Source: Deinococcota bacterium (lineage in GTDB: Bacteria > Deinococcota > Deinococci > Deinococcales > Trueperaceae). Taken from it: a stretch of DNA of 64,000 nt. The notes below the pieces were generated by a model. It was given only the letters and a program-made list of their open reading frames with translations. It was not told where the DNA came from and ran no database searches. Where the stretch lies: the NCBI GenBank assembly GCA_963170125.1, contig CAUJFI010000173.1, forward strand, positions 17,151-81,150. The letters run 5' to 3'. This document shows positions 1 to 12,298 of the stretch, one piece after another; positions within the stretch are counted from its first letter, which is position 1, and every line of letters begins with the position of its first letter. A program made the position numbers and the translations under genes.

Positions 1-16
1 GGGCAAGGCACAGGGG

Positions 17-1339
17 ATGTGGGACGACGTCATCGCGCGCATCCGCGCCGAGATCCCCGAGGTCGAGTTCCGCACATGGTTCAGCCAGGTGAGTCCGCAC
101 GGCATCGAGGATGGCGCGTTCGTCCTCGGCGTGCCCCACTCCTTCGCCCGCGACTGGCTCAGATCGAACTACAGCGGCGTCATCGAAGCGGCACTCCGCG
201 ACCTCGGTGTCGAACCGCCCCGGGTCGTGTTCCAGGTGATCGGCAACCAGGTCATCGAGCAACGGGACATGTTCAGCGCGCCGCCCGCACCCGAGACGCC
301 GGCTAGCTCCGCCGAGACCCGTCGCCCCAAGCTGAACCCGAAGTACGTCTTCTCGCACTTCGTCGTCGGACCCAACAACAACCTCGCCCATGCGGCCGCC
401 CGGGCGGTGGTCGAGGCGCCTGGTCGCGCTTACAACCCCCTCTTCCTGTACGGGGAGTCGGGCCTCGGCAAGACCCACCTCATGCACGCCGTCGGGCATG
501 CCGTGTTCGAATCGCGGCCGGACCTCCAGATCGAGTACGTGACCACCGAGGCGTTCACCAACGACCTGATCACCGCCATCGCCGAGCGCCGGATGACGCA
601 GTTCCGCGACCGCTATCGCACCGTTGACCTGCTCCTGATCGACGACATCCAGTTCATCGCCGGCAAGGAGCGCACGCAAGAGGAGTTCTTCCACACGTTC
701 AACGCACTCTACGAATCGGGTAAGCAGCTGATAGTGTCCTCCGATCGACCGCCCAAGGACATCCCGACCCTGGAGAAGCGGCTCAGGAGCCGGTTCGAGT
801 GGGGACTGATAACTGACATCCAAGCTCCGGAGTTGGAGACGCGCATCGCCATCCTCGGGATGAACGCCGAGTACCGGGGTGTCAAGGTGCCGGCCGAGGT
901 CATCGATTACATAGCGAGGCATGTGACCTCGAACATCCGCGAGCTCGAGGGGGCCCTGGTCCGGGCCATCGTCTACGCATCGATGAACCAGGCGCCCCTC
1001 AACCGCCAGACCGTCGCACGCGCCCTTTCCGACGTCTTCGCACCAGGCGACATGAACCTGACGATGCCAGACATCCTCAAGCGAACCGCCGACCACTTCG
1101 GCGTGAAGCCGGACGACGTGCGCGGCAAAGGCCGGCGCCAGGAACTCGTGGTACCGCGTCAGGTCGCCATGTACCTGATTCGCGAGTTGACCACGCACTC
1201 CTACCCCGAGATCGGGCAGTACTTCGCCGACCGCGACCATTCGACCGTGATGTACGCGGTGCAGAAGATCGAGGGCGTCATCCAGGAGGAGGGCGACCTC
1301 AGCCGAGCCGTGCGTAGCCTACGCGAGTCGTTCGTCTGA
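17..1339 (+). CDS. dnaA: Chromosomal replication initiator DnaA
   Basis: AAA+ initiator that binds DnaA boxes, melts oriC and loads the replicative helicase. The 440-residue protein has the usual order: N-terminal helicase-interaction domain (about 1-80), a short linker, an AAA+ domain with Walker A G146-T153 (GESGLGKT) and Walker B ending at D209-D210, and a C-terminal DNA-binding domain with the signature DHSTV at 407-411. It is followed by a DnaA-box-bearing spacer and dnaN, the classic bacterial origin order. The ATG at 17 follows an AGGGG stretch, but the frame stays open to the window edge, so the true start could lie a few codons further left. Length matches the family and no key residue is missing. 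Confidence 0.97.
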   Translation: MWDDVIARIRAEIPEVEFRTWFSQVSPHGIEDGAFVLGVPHSFARDWLRSNYSGVIEAALRDLGVEPPRVVFQVIGNQVIEQRDMFSAPPAPETPASSAETRRPKLNPKYVFSHFVVGPNNNLAHAAARAVVEAPGRAYNPLFLYGESGLGKTHLMHAVGHAVFESRPDLQIEYVTTEAFTNDLITAIAERRMTQFRDRYRTVDLLLIDDIQFIAGKERTQEEFFHTFNALYESGKQLIVSSDRPPKDIPTLEKRLRSRFEWGLITDIQAPELETRIAILGMNAEYRGVKVPAEVIDYIARHVTSNIRELEGALVRAIVYASMNQAPLNRQTVARALSDVFAPGDMNLTMPDILKRTADHFGVKPDDVRGKGRRQELVVPRQVAMYLIRELTTHSYPEIGQYFADRDHSTVMYAVQKIEGVIQEEGDLSRAVRSLRESFV

Positions 1340-1497
1340 CCGCTGCCGACAAGCGGACCGCGCGCGCTCCGGAGCTTGTACGCGAGCCGTCGGAGCTGGT
1401 TGACGCGCGAGGAAAGAGCGTCGGAGCCCACCCAACCAGGCGTCCGTCCACTGTCTTCCTTCTGGGTTCGTCCTAGTGGGTTAGTCCATTCAGGACC

Positions 1498-1506
1498 TGT
1501 GGATAA
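1498..1506 (-). promoter_or_regulatory. DnaA box (perfect)
   Basis: TGTGGATAA on the plus strand is the exact complement of TTATCCACA. A one-mismatch box in the same orientation starts 3 bases later (1510-1518), so the two form a tight pair. Confidence 0.85.
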
Positions 1507-1674
1507 CCCTGGGGATAACGTTGTAGAGAAGCTGTCGACCCGCCTGTGGAGAGCCTCGGATCGCGTCCGACTGTTGAAAGCGGTGGAGGAGCTGAGCGCC
1601 GTTCCACAGGCGGTCCTCGATCGTCCACAGTTTGCTCCACAGCCCGGATCCCGTGCCCGACGCTCGACAAGCGG

Positions 1675-1683
1675 TTATCCACA
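1675..1683 (+). promoter_or_regulatory. DnaA box (perfect)
   Basis: TTATCCACA, exact consensus, facing the AT-rich stretch to its right. It is in the opposite orientation to the box pair at 1498-1518. A degenerate GTCTCCACA follows directly. Confidence 0.85.
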
Positions 1684-1981
1684 GTCTCCACAGGCCCTAC
1701 TAGGAGTACTTGTATGATCTCTATCTAGGTTGAAGCCTAGTAAGAGGCCTTAGGGAGGGAACGAGCCCGTTCCGCGTCAAGTGCCAAACCTAGGCTAGAG
1801 CGCATGGAAACCTCGCCAGGAAGGGCTTACCAGGGTATGCTCTGACACCGGGAGTTAGCCTTCGGCAACCTGGAGGCAACCGGTTTACACCAACCCGGCA
1901 GTCCTCGCGAAGGTGGCCGATGAGAGAAACCCCGGTGAAACCAAGCGAGGCGCACGCGGAGAAGGAACCCAGGAGAGTCGC

Positions 1982-5791
<3,810 letters not shown>

Positions 5792-5938
5792 CCAGAAGCG
5801 CTGGATGCCCATGATGGTCGGGCGCAGCACGCCGAACTCCGCCGCCGATCGGCGGTACACGCGCCGGTGCCGGCTCTCGAGGGCCGCGAGCTCGAGCGCG
5901 TGCTCCGGTCCCGAACGAGCCACCCGACCTCCCAACGA

Positions 5939-5971
5939 GAGCAGCGGCCGGTGACTCACCGGCCGCTGCTC
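5939..5971. terminator. Bidirectional hairpin between pyk and rplI
   Basis: Perfect 15-bp stem GAGCAGCGGCCGGTG (5939-5953) with its complement at 5957-5971 and a 3-base loop. It lies between two convergent transcription units. There is no long T run on either side, so it is either a weak intrinsic terminator or an mRNA 3-prime-end hairpin. The bases from 5792 to 5938 hold nothing I recognise. Confidence 0.7.
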
Positions 5972-6001
5972 TTCAGTTACTAGGGCGGGCTAGCCCGGTC
6001 C

Positions 6002-6454
6002 TCAGGCTTCGCCTTCGGCTACGACCAGCACCTTGAGGTCGATGGTGACCTCCGGGTGCGGGCGGTAGGGCACCGAATGCTCGCCCGTCACCTTGATGGG
6101 CTCGGCGAGGAGGACCTTGCGACGGTCGATCTCTACGTCGTAGGCGGCCTTGAGGGCGTCCACGATGTCGCGGTTGCCGACCGAGCCGTAGATCCGGCCT
6201 TCGCCGGCCTTGACGCGGATCTCCACCTTGGCGTCGCCGAGCATGGCGGCGAGGCGTTCGGCGTCGGACTTGCGCTCCGCCAACTGGCGAGCGCGCTGAG
6301 CCAGGCGCGCCTGGAGCTCGGCCTGGTTCGACTTGGTCGCCGGCAGCGCCAAGCCCTGCGGAACCAGGAAGTTCCGGGCGTAACCGTCCTTGACGCGGAC
6401 GATGTCGCCTGCTTCGCCCAGCTTCTCGACGGGCTCCAGCAGGATCACGTTCAT
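6002..6454 (-). CDS. rplI: 50S ribosomal protein L9
   Basis: Large-subunit ribosomal protein. The 150-residue product starts MNVILLEPVEKLGEAGDIVRVKDGYARNFLVPQGLA, the conserved L9 N-terminal domain. A long central helix (about 45-75) and the C-terminal domain follow. ATG 6454 is preferred over an upstream in-frame start because it overlaps the rpsR stop as ATGA and gives the standard L9 N terminus. It is the last gene of the rpsF-ssb-rpsR-rplI operon. Confidence 0.96.
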   Translation of the reverse strand: MNVILLEPVEKLGEAGDIVRVKDGYARNFLVPQGLALPATKSNQAELQARLAQRARQLAERKSDAERLAAMLGDAKVEIRVKAGEGRIYGSVGNRDIVDALKAAYDVEIDRRKVLLAEPIKVTGEHSVPYRPHPEVTIDLKVLVVAEGEA

Positions 6455-6732
6455 TTCCGCACCAGCTTCTCTGTGATCGGGATGATCGCGAGCATACGCG
6501 CACGCTTGATGGTGGTGGCGAGCCGACGCTGATGCTTGGCGCACACGCCGGTGCGGCGACGGGGCAGGATCTTGGCGGTGTCCGAGATGAAGCGCCTCAG
6601 CACCCTGCCGTCGTGGTAATCCATGATCTCGTACTCACCCGCGCAGAACGGGCAGACGCGTGGCCTGCGGCCGCGGCGGCCGCCTCCACGCCGGCGGCGA
6701 TCGCCGCCCTTTTCTCGTGCTTCTCTTGCCAT
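6451..6732 (-). CDS. rpsR: 30S ribosomal protein S18
   Basis: Small-subunit protein that pairs with S6 on the platform. The 93-residue product has a basic Arg/Gly-rich N-terminal tail, then VCPFC (a CxxC pair that could bind zinc), and the conserved core from FISDTAKILPRRRTGVCAKHQRRLATTIKRAR. It sits directly after ssb (adjacent coordinates) and overlaps rplI by ATGA. The extended basic N-terminal tail makes it slightly longer than many S18 proteins. Confidence 0.95.
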   Translation of the reverse strand: MAREAREKGGDRRRRGGGRRGRRPRVCPFCAGEYEIMDYHDGRVLRRFISDTAKILPRRRTGVCAKHQRRLATTIKRARMLAIIPITEKLVRK

Positions 6733-7563
6733 CTAGAAGGGTAGATCCTCTTCTGGTGGAAACTCCTCGTCGATATCCAGCTTCGACGGCCTCGCCTGGG
6801 CGCCCGTAGCGACTGTGCGCTCCGGACGGGTTCCGGCTCCACCGCTGCCGGGACCGCGAGTGAGGAACTCGACGCGCTGACCTTCGAGGCGCGTCGTGAA
6901 CCTGCGATTGCCTTCCTTGTCCGTCCAAGAGTCGTTGACGAGACGACCGACGACGAAGACCGCGTCGCCCTTGCGAAGCGACTCGCAGCCCTCCGCCAGG
7001 TCGCGCCACACGGTGACGTCGACGAAGGCGGTGCGCTCCTGATCGTCCCCGCCGCGCCCCTTGAAGCGCTCGTTGACGGCCACGCCGAAGCGCGTCACCG
7101 ACGCCCCCGAGGGGGTGGTGCGCAGCTCGGCGTCGCGGGTCAGGTTGCCCACGATGAGCACCTGGTTGAGGGCGTCCTTGAGGCGATGCTGACCGCGCGC
7201 GTCGATGACCGTTGGCTCACCCGTACGCACGCCGACCGTGACGACGTCGACGCGCTGGGCGTTGACGTCGAGCGCGGTGCGCTTCTGGCCGTCCTGGGCG
7301 TCCCAAGTGCGGTAGTTGAGGCGGCCTTCCACGAACACGTGGGCGCCTTCCTGCAACTGTTCAGCCATCGTCTCCGCCTGGGCGCCGAACAGCGTGACCC
7401 TGTGGTACCAGGCCAGCTCGCGGGGTCTGTCGTCCTCCCCAATGACGTGATCGTTGCCGGCCAGGTTCATCTCCAAGATGGCCAACCCGCCAGGGGTGTA
7501 GCGCAGCTCCGGTCTTTGAACCAGCGTGCCGACTAGTAGAACTGTGTTCATGCCACGTGCCAT
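6733..7563 (-). CDS. ssb: Single-stranded DNA-binding protein with two OB folds
   Basis: Coats single-stranded DNA during replication and repair. The 276-residue protein is twice the usual bacterial size because it contains two OB-fold units. The first begins MNTVLLVGTLVQRPELRYTPGG (about 5-110) and the second NQVLIVGNLTRDAELRTTPSGA (about 133-235). An acidic tail ends in DLPF, the tip that recruits partner proteins. Two OB folds per chain are a known trait of Deinococcus-Thermus SSBs, which act as dimers. ATG 7563 is supported by GGAG at 7572-7575; an inner ATG four codons later is possible. It lies between rpsF and rpsR, as in most bacteria. Confidence 0.96.
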   Translation of the reverse strand: MARGMNTVLLVGTLVQRPELRYTPGGLAILEMNLAGNDHVIGEDDRPRELAWYHRVTLFGAQAETMAEQLQEGAHVFVEGRLNYRTWDAQDGQKRTALDVNAQRVDVVTVGVRTGEPTVIDARGQHRLKDALNQVLIVGNLTRDAELRTTPSGASVTRFGVAVNERFKGRGGDDQERTAFVDVTVWRDLAEGCESLRKGDAVFVVGRLVNDSWTDKEGNRRFTTRLEGQRVEFLTRGPGSGGAGTRPERTVATGAQARPSKLDIDEEFPPEEDLPF

Positions 7564-7602
7564 GGGCGACTCTCCAACCGCTCGTCAACAGGTTCTCTCG
7601 GC

Positions 7603-7956
7603 TTAGGCGGCGGCGCTGGCCTTGCCTTCGGCCTTCGGCTCCTTCTTCGTCTTCCACTCCGGGCGTTCCCGGACGACCAGGACTCGCATGACGTTATCGC
7701 GTTGGCGTAACGCAGCTTCGATGGTCTTGGGGGTTTCGCCGCTCAAGCGTAGGCGATAGATGAGGTAGTAGCCCTCGTTGCCCTTGCGGATCGGGTACGC
7801 CAGACGGCGCATGCCCCATTCGTCGAGTTGGAGGACCTCGCCTCCCGCGCGCTCCACATGGAGCGCCACGGCGTCCTTCTCGGCCTGGACCTGCTGCTCG
7901 CTGAGGCTAGGGTCGAGGATGACGTTGAGATCGTACTTCGCTGCTTCGTTCGGCAT
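7603..7956 (-). CDS. rpsF: 30S ribosomal protein S6
   Basis: Small-subunit protein binding S18 and 16S rRNA. The 117-residue product starts MPNEAAKYDLNVILDPSLSEQQ, has the middle motif LAYPIRKGNEGYYLIYRLRL, and ends in a Lys/Ala-rich tail. ATG 7956 is chosen over a longer frame because a strong GGAGGT lies at 7961-7966. It is the first gene of the rpsF-ssb-rpsR-rplI operon. The 184 bases between it and the next minus-strand gene (7957-8140) should hold its promoter; I could not assign -35 and -10 boxes with confidence. Confidence 0.96.
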   Translation of the reverse strand: MPNEAAKYDLNVILDPSLSEQQVQAEKDAVALHVERAGGEVLQLDEWGMRRLAYPIRKGNEGYYLIYRLRLSGETPKTIEAALRQRDNVMRVLVVRERPEWKTKKEPKAEGKASAAA

Positions 7957-8140
7957 GTGCACCTCCTTCCTTACGGGTAGACACACGACGCGACAGACCG
8001 TGATACGGCCCGCGCTCGCCCTACCCAACGTTGGCTCGCCACCACGCGTGCCCGGGCATGCCCGATGCGTTCACGCGGCAAATGCCGATGCTAGCACACG
8101 GCGGGGCGGGCTTGCCGTTGTCGCGGCCACGGCCGCGGCG

Positions 8141-9298
8141 TCACGGCCCCGTCCATCCGACGGCCAGGCGGTCGCGCTCGAGCACACCGCCCGGCTCGCC
8201 AGCGGCGGTCTCGTACAGGACGAGCGGCCGGAAGAGCACGGGCCTGCTCGGCCTGGTCGGGTACAACGATGCGGCCGTCACGACGATGAGGGCCGCTTGA
8301 TCGGGCTCGAGGGTCAAGTCGAGGCTCGCCGCCGGGCGGACGCGGAGCGCTTGGTCGGGTGCCGACGGTTCCGGACCACCGTCGGTAGCCGCGCGGCCGG
8401 TCGCGGTCGGGTCGGTCTGCGAGGTACCCGTAGGCCAGGCGTCGAGCGATGGGGGGTCGAGAACAGCGGGACCGCTTCCGAACAGGCTCGCTCGCCACCG
8501 AGCCACCTGTTCGACGCTGCCGGCCCCGGCGATGACCCGGCCGGTCGCGGCCACTGCCGGCGCGTACTCCACGCGCGTCAACCGCGCGGGCCGGAGGCCG
8601 AGGTTGAGGACGGACAGCACGGCCGGAACGCCGCCCGATGGCGTGGACGAGGCGCTGACGGCGATGCCGGCGTTGTCGGCCGGCAGCGCCACGATGCGCA
8701 CCGCGCCGAGTTGGTGCAAGGTCTCCTCGCCGGAACGGCAGCGCGCCGCGGCGACCGCCGAGTACTCTCCGGGCGGTAGAGGAGCCGTCACGGTCGTGAG
8801 GGGGAGGCGGTAACCGATGCCGACGTCGTCGTCGCTGACGACCACGGCGCCCCGCTCGAGCTCGACTCGCGTGTCGCCGAGGATCAGCGTCAAGGCCACG
8901 AGAGGATCGGAAGCGCTACAGGCGTGCCCATGGAACGTGACGCTGCCCCGAACGCCGTCGCTCCAACCGAGGTAGGCGCCAGGACCCAGCGCCGACTCGT
9001 GTGGCACGCCGGTGTTGGACCAAGGTGCGACAGCCGTCGGCCAGCGCGAGACGCCGACCACGTGGCGGCGGACCCACGTCCAGGCGGGCGATCCTGCGAA
9101 CGGCAGTGTCGCTAGTGCGCGGCCCAGCCGGTACGGCGCCGGCGGCGCCCAGGCGGGGAGGGTGGCGGCCCCCGTCCAGACCTCGGCGAACGCGAGCATG
9201 CCCCCGGCGAGCACGGCCGCGAGCAGGCTCCCGGCGACCCAGGCGATCCGCCGGCTCCGCCGCCGGCCGCCGACGAGCGCGCGCCGGCGCGTACTCAC
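8141..9298 (-). CDS. Membrane-anchored extracytoplasmic protein, unknown function
   Basis: No family recognised. The 385-residue product has a basic N terminus (RRRALVGGRRRSRR) and one hydrophobic segment at about 20-40, then a large extracytoplasmic part. That part is rich in beta-strand-like stretches, and its C-terminal third is Pro/Thr/Ala-rich. It contains a few Cys residues (for example HACSAS) that might form disulfides outside the cell. I take GTG 9298 as start because it forms a GTGA overlap with the stop of the upstream gene; an upstream ATG at 9343 is the alternative. It is the last gene of a six-gene minus-strand operon with a C39-type peptidase and is inferred to belong to that surface system. 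Confidence 0.75.
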   Translation of the reverse strand: MSTRRRALVGGRRRSRRIAWVAGSLLAAVLAGGMLAFAEVWTGAATLPAWAPPAPYRLGRALATLPFAGSPAWTWVRRHVVGVSRWPTAVAPWSNTGVPHESALGPGAYLGWSDGVRGSVTFHGHACSASDPLVALTLILGDTRVELERGAVVVSDDDVGIGYRLPLTTVTAPLPPGEYSAVAAARCRSGEETLHQLGAVRIVALPADNAGIAVSASSTPSGGVPAVLSVLNLGLRPARLTRVEYAPAVAATGRVIAGAGSVEQVARWRASLFGSGPAVLDPPSLDAWPTGTSQTDPTATGRAATDGGPEPSAPDQALRVRPAASLDLTLEPDQAALIVVTAASLYPTRPSRPVLFRPLVLYETAAGEPGGVLERDRLAVGWTGP

Positions 9299-10665
9299 GG
9301 ACCGGGCGCTTCCGGCCACGAGCCGAGCCGTCCCGTTCCGCACGCGACCTGGAGGTCGAGCGCGAGGCCGGCGAGCTCCGCTTCCGCGAACGCGAGTTCG
9401 GCGCGGGCGTTCACGACGTGCATGGCAAGTACCGGATCCTCGACTGCTCGCGCGGCGCCGCGCGCCTCCTCGAGATCGGCTACGCCAGGCAGGCGATCCC
9501 GTACTAACCAGAGGAGCGTCAACTCCGCTGCGTCCACTCCGGTTGCTGCGGACTCGTAGGAGCGGAGTAGCGCTGTCACTGTGGCCGTGAGGTACTCGAG
9601 GGAGTCGGCAAGCTCGAGATCGTCCAACCGCTCGTCATCCGTCGATCCGAGCGAACCGGTCGTCGCGGCGGCCGGCCAAGTCAACCGGAACGCCTGCTCG
9701 GCGCCGGTCGGACTCACCCTGCCGGTCAACTCGCCGGAGGCGGGCCAGTCGCTGGGCAGCGGGATGCGCGCCTCCAACCCTATGGACGCGTTCACCGCGC
9801 CGCCACCGGAGGCGCTCGAGAACCGGCCGCGGTAGTCGGCCCGGGCGAACAGCCCGACCTCGACGCCTGCCGTGGAGGCCAACGCCCGCTCCAAGGCGCG
9901 CTGGCGGTGCAGCGAGGCAGCGGTGAGAGCCTCCGGCCCGTTCGCCAGACATGCCGCCAGGCTCGGGGGATCCGTGACGATGGCGGCCTTCAGCTCAGCG
10001 AACGTCGGCAGGCTCAAGGCGGTCGCGGGCACGCCGTGGGTGCGCTCCAGCCTGCGCCACAGTTCCGTCGCGTTGGCGGCGGCGAAACGTTCAAGCCCGA
10101 CAACCGTCTGATGGATGATGAGCAGCTCGCGTTCCGTCGGGTGCAGCAGAAGGGCGTCGGCATGGGTCGCCGGCGGCCGCCAGTACCGCTCGAACTCGGT
10201 CAAGGCCGCCGTAGCGGCGGCGGCCAGTTCCGTCACGAGGGCGAGTGAGAGGACGTCGCGCACGAACTCCGCCCGTGCCGCCGTCGCCGTCGCCGTCGCG
10301 AACGCCGTGAACGCGGACCGTCGTTCGGCGAGCAGGGCGGCTTCCGGCTCCATGCGGAGCCGGTATAGGGGTAGCGACGCGCTCACCCCAAGGTTCACCT
10401 CGACGCTGGAGAAGTCGCGCCAGGCGACCGATTCGGTGACGCTCAACTCAGGGAGCTGCGCCAGTCCGTTGGCGAGCGCCGAGGTCGCCAGGTCGTTCGC
10501 CTGCTGGGTCAGGAACGCGGGTGGCGCGTAACGGGCCTCGTACGCGGCGAGGAGGGGTTCGAGAACCGCTCCTTGCGCGACCGCCACGGTACCGGGGGCG
10601 AGCACGGCGAGTAGCAGGGCGGTGCGTGCGGCGCGCTTGGCGCGGTTCAACGACCGTCTGGCCAT
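9295..10665 (-). CDS. Exported protein, possibly TolC-like
   Basis: The 456-residue protein starts with a clear signal peptide (RTALLLAVLAPGTVAVAQG, about 14-32). The mature part is mostly Ala/Leu/Glu-rich helix. It has two sections resembling the outer-membrane efflux protein pattern: a helix followed by a beta-rich stretch (ALASTAGVEVGLFARADYRGRF ...), and a C-terminal helix (NARAELAFAEAELAGLALDL). That gives the helical barrel plus beta-barrel layout of TolC a fair but unproven fit. It overlaps the upstream gene by 19 bases and the downstream gene by four, so coupling is tight, and no Shine-Dalgarno is visible. An outer-membrane exit for the small exported protein of this operon is inference. 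Confidence 0.7.
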   Translation of the reverse strand: MARRSLNRAKRAARTALLLAVLAPGTVAVAQGAVLEPLLAAYEARYAPPAFLTQQANDLATSALANGLAQLPELSVTESVAWRDFSSVEVNLGVSASLPLYRLRMEPEAALLAERRSAFTAFATATATAARAEFVRDVLSLALVTELAAAATAALTEFERYWRPPATHADALLLHPTERELLIIHQTVVGLERFAAANATELWRRLERTHGVPATALSLPTFAELKAAIVTDPPSLAACLANGPEALTAASLHRQRALERALASTAGVEVGLFARADYRGRFSSASGGGAVNASIGLEARIPLPSDWPASGELTGRVSPTGAEQAFRLTWPAAATTGSLGSTDDERLDDLELADSLEYLTATVTALLRSYESAATGVDAAELTLLWLVRDRLPGVADLEEARGAARAVEDPVLAMHVVNARAELAFAEAELAGLALDLQVACGTGRLGSWPEAPGP

Positions 10666-11609
10666 GAGAACGACGTCACGAGGCCCGTCTCGAGGTAGTA
10701 GCTCACCTCGCCGATGGAGACGATGGGCAACAGGCCGAGCGTGACGGCCGTTGGGCTGCCCGTCAGGCGGCCGTTGGCCGTGGCTTCTATGCCCACTGTG
10801 AGCCGACCGCCGGGTGGGATGGCGATTCCGGCGCGCGGGATGCGGTCGTCCGGCAGGGGCTGTCTGAGGCGCGCGCCCCGCTCTTCCGCGCGCAGGAAAG
10901 GGCTGCCTAGGAGCTCGTCGCGAGCGGGGTTCCGGCTCAGGCCCATGAACCGTACCGTCAGGTCAGAGCCGTTTACCAAGGTCAGCTCGTCGAACTTGCG
11001 CCCCGGCGCGTCACCGCCGTCCTCGCGCGCATCGGTTCCCGAGGCGACCGTGAGCTCGAGCCCCGAGCCCGGGCCGAGGGGCGAGGCGCCGGCGAGCGGG
11101 TAGAGGGCGACGAGCACCGTGCCGAGCCACGTCTCCGCTCCGAACGTCGCAGCGACGGTAACGCTCGCGCTGCAAGGCTCCAGGCGCGTGAGCTTCGCCG
11201 GAACGCGCCAGACCTCGAAGCGGGTGTTGGTGGGTTCCGCCACGTCCAGGCAGTCGGAGTCGGACGCGGCCGCCACGGAGTCCGCCGCCACAAGGCGCGG
11301 GTTAGCGACGGCGATCGTGACGCCGCCGTCGGAGCCCGGGGCCAGGTCCTCGAAGTGGATGCCGACGACAGGCACGAGGTCGGGCCCCGCCTCCGCCGCG
11401 GACCGACCGAAGGCGGCCAGGCCGAACGTGACCAGGCAGACGAGCGCCACCGCATGGCGGAAGCCGCTCGGCCGCGCGCGTGCCAAGCTGCCGTACGCGG
11501 CCGCTACCCTGCCGGACGCACGGGCGCCGGGCCGCATGCCTGCGAGGCCGCGCCAAGCGCGTCCGTGACGGGGACTCAGGAGCCTCGCGCGATAACTTGC
11601 TTGTCTCAT
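10647..11609 (-). CDS. Exported protein, unknown function
   Basis: Not recognised. The 320-residue product has a long basic N-terminal stretch of about 50 residues, then a hydrophobic signal or anchor (HAVALVCLVTFGLAAFG), then a mature region. That region looks like one or two beta-sandwich domains (many Val/Thr/Leu strands, Gly turns) with three or so Cys. ATG 11609 is supported by AGGAG ending about 4 bases before it. It follows a stable hairpin (11634-11669) behind the small exported-protein gene and overlaps the next gene by 19 bases. Context suggests a structural or assembly component of the same surface system. Confidence 0.72.
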   Translation of the reverse strand: MRQASYRARLLSPRHGRAWRGLAGMRPGARASGRVAAAYGSLARARPSGFRHAVALVCLVTFGLAAFGRSAAEAGPDLVPVVGIHFEDLAPGSDGGVTIAVANPRLVAADSVAAASDSDCLDVAEPTNTRFEVWRVPAKLTRLEPCSASVTVAATFGAETWLGTVLVALYPLAGASPLGPGSGLELTVASGTDAREDGGDAPGRKFDELTLVNGSDLTVRFMGLSRNPARDELLGSPFLRAEERGARLRQPLPDDRIPRAGIAIPPGGRLTVGIEATANGRLTGSPTAVTLGLLPIVSIGEVSYYLETGLVTSFSWPDGR

Positions 11610-11633
11610 GGTTCTCCTCTCTCGAAGCTTGGT

Positions 11634-11669
11634 GGTGGGTGGTGAGCGCGAGCACGCCCACCACCCACC
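11634..11669 (-). terminator. Intercistronic hairpin inside the C39 operon
   Basis: An 11-bp perfect stem (GGTGGGTGGTG at 11634-11644, complement at 11659-11669) with a 14-base loop. It lies in the only sizeable gap of the operon, just after the stop of the 11676-12269 gene on the minus strand. There is no T run after it, so partial termination or 3-prime-end protection of the upstream message is more likely than full termination. Confidence 0.6.
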
Positions 11670-11675
11670 TGCCGA

Positions 11676-12269
11676 TCAGAGCGCGCCGTCCATCGTCGTG
11701 TACTTCATGTAGGTCTTATTGGTCGTGCCACGGTCGGCAACGCCGGTGTCCTGCGAGCTGCCGTCGCTGTACTGGGCGAACTTGTGCGCCACGTACGTCG
11801 TGGTCACACGCATGTTGCCCTTGTAGAGCTTGATCCGCTTGTTGGGTGGGACCGTGAGCTGAGCCGTCGTCGGGTTGGAGCAGACCCGGCTGAAACCGAC
11901 GGACAAGCTGAGAGCCGCCGAGATGCCCGCGCCGCCGCTGGTCAGGGTCATCCTGCACTCCTCGTCGATGACGTACGTATAGGTGACCGGCACGGAGGAG
12001 GGGTTGGCGAAGTCGCGTTCCAGCGAGTAGCTCGTCTGAGTGGGCTTCCCGGTGCTGGAGCTCACGATCTCCCACGAGTAGCCGAGGAGCTTCGGCGGTG
12101 CGGGCGGCTCGTTCGGTGCCTCGTCAGGCGGACAGTTGTTGCAGAGGCCGGCCGTCACGGCGTCCAGCTCGCCCATGCCGAGCGGAACGGCGGCGTGCGC
12201 GGACCCGAGCGACATGCTCAGGAGCATGAGCAGCAGCGTGCTAGCGGACCATAGTTTGAGGCGTTTCAC
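11676..12269 (-). CDS. Small exported protein with ELDAVTAG leader-like motif
   Basis: The 197-residue product has a textbook signal peptide (WSASTLLLMLLSMSLGSAHA, ending near residue 26). Right after it comes VPLGMGELDAVTAG (about 28-41), followed by LCNNCPP. The ELxxVxxG pattern resembles leader segments cut by C39 peptidases after small residues. The remaining 150 residues are Thr/Ser/Tyr/Val-rich with alternating polar and hydrophobic positions, hence a beta-rich secreted domain, with Cys at CRMTL and VCSNP. Start is GTG 12269 with GGAGG about 5 bases upstream. It sits two genes below a secreted C39-type peptidase, so I infer it is that enzyme's substrate and possibly the main product of the operon. 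No family name can be given. Confidence 0.75.
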   Translation of the reverse strand: MKRLKLWSASTLLLMLLSMSLGSAHAAVPLGMGELDAVTAGLCNNCPPDEAPNEPPAPPKLLGYSWEIVSSSTGKPTQTSYSLERDFANPSSVPVTYTYVIDEECRMTLTSGGAGISAALSLSVGFSRVCSNPTTAQLTVPPNKRIKLYKGNMRVTTTYVAHKFAQYSDGSSQDTGVADRGTTNKTYMKYTTMDGAL

Positions 12270-12298
12270 GTTTCCTCCGGTGGAAGTGTCGAGGTGCT

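Larger units (their letters stand above)
1340..1981. other. oriC: oriC: dnaA-dnaN spacer with DnaA boxes
   Basis: A 642-base gene-free stretch. It holds two perfect DnaA boxes, TTATCCACA on the plus strand at 1675-1683 and its complement at 1498-1506. There is a one-mismatch box (complement TTATCCCCA) at 1510-1518, and several looser TCCACA-ended copies (for example 1621-1629 and 1684-1692). To the right of the last box lies a comparatively AT-rich stretch (about 1698-1752) with small inverted repeats such as CTAGG-6-CCTAG at 1725-1740, a candidate unwinding element. The position between dnaA and dnaN and the box cluster make this the likely replication origin. I find no convincing gene here; short frames across it look like chance. 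Confidence 0.88.

Noticed and set aside
1376..1728. Small plus- and minus-strand frames in the dnaA-dnaN spacer
   Set aside because: They run through DnaA boxes and the AT-rich block; no ribosome sites; the region is better explained as oriC.
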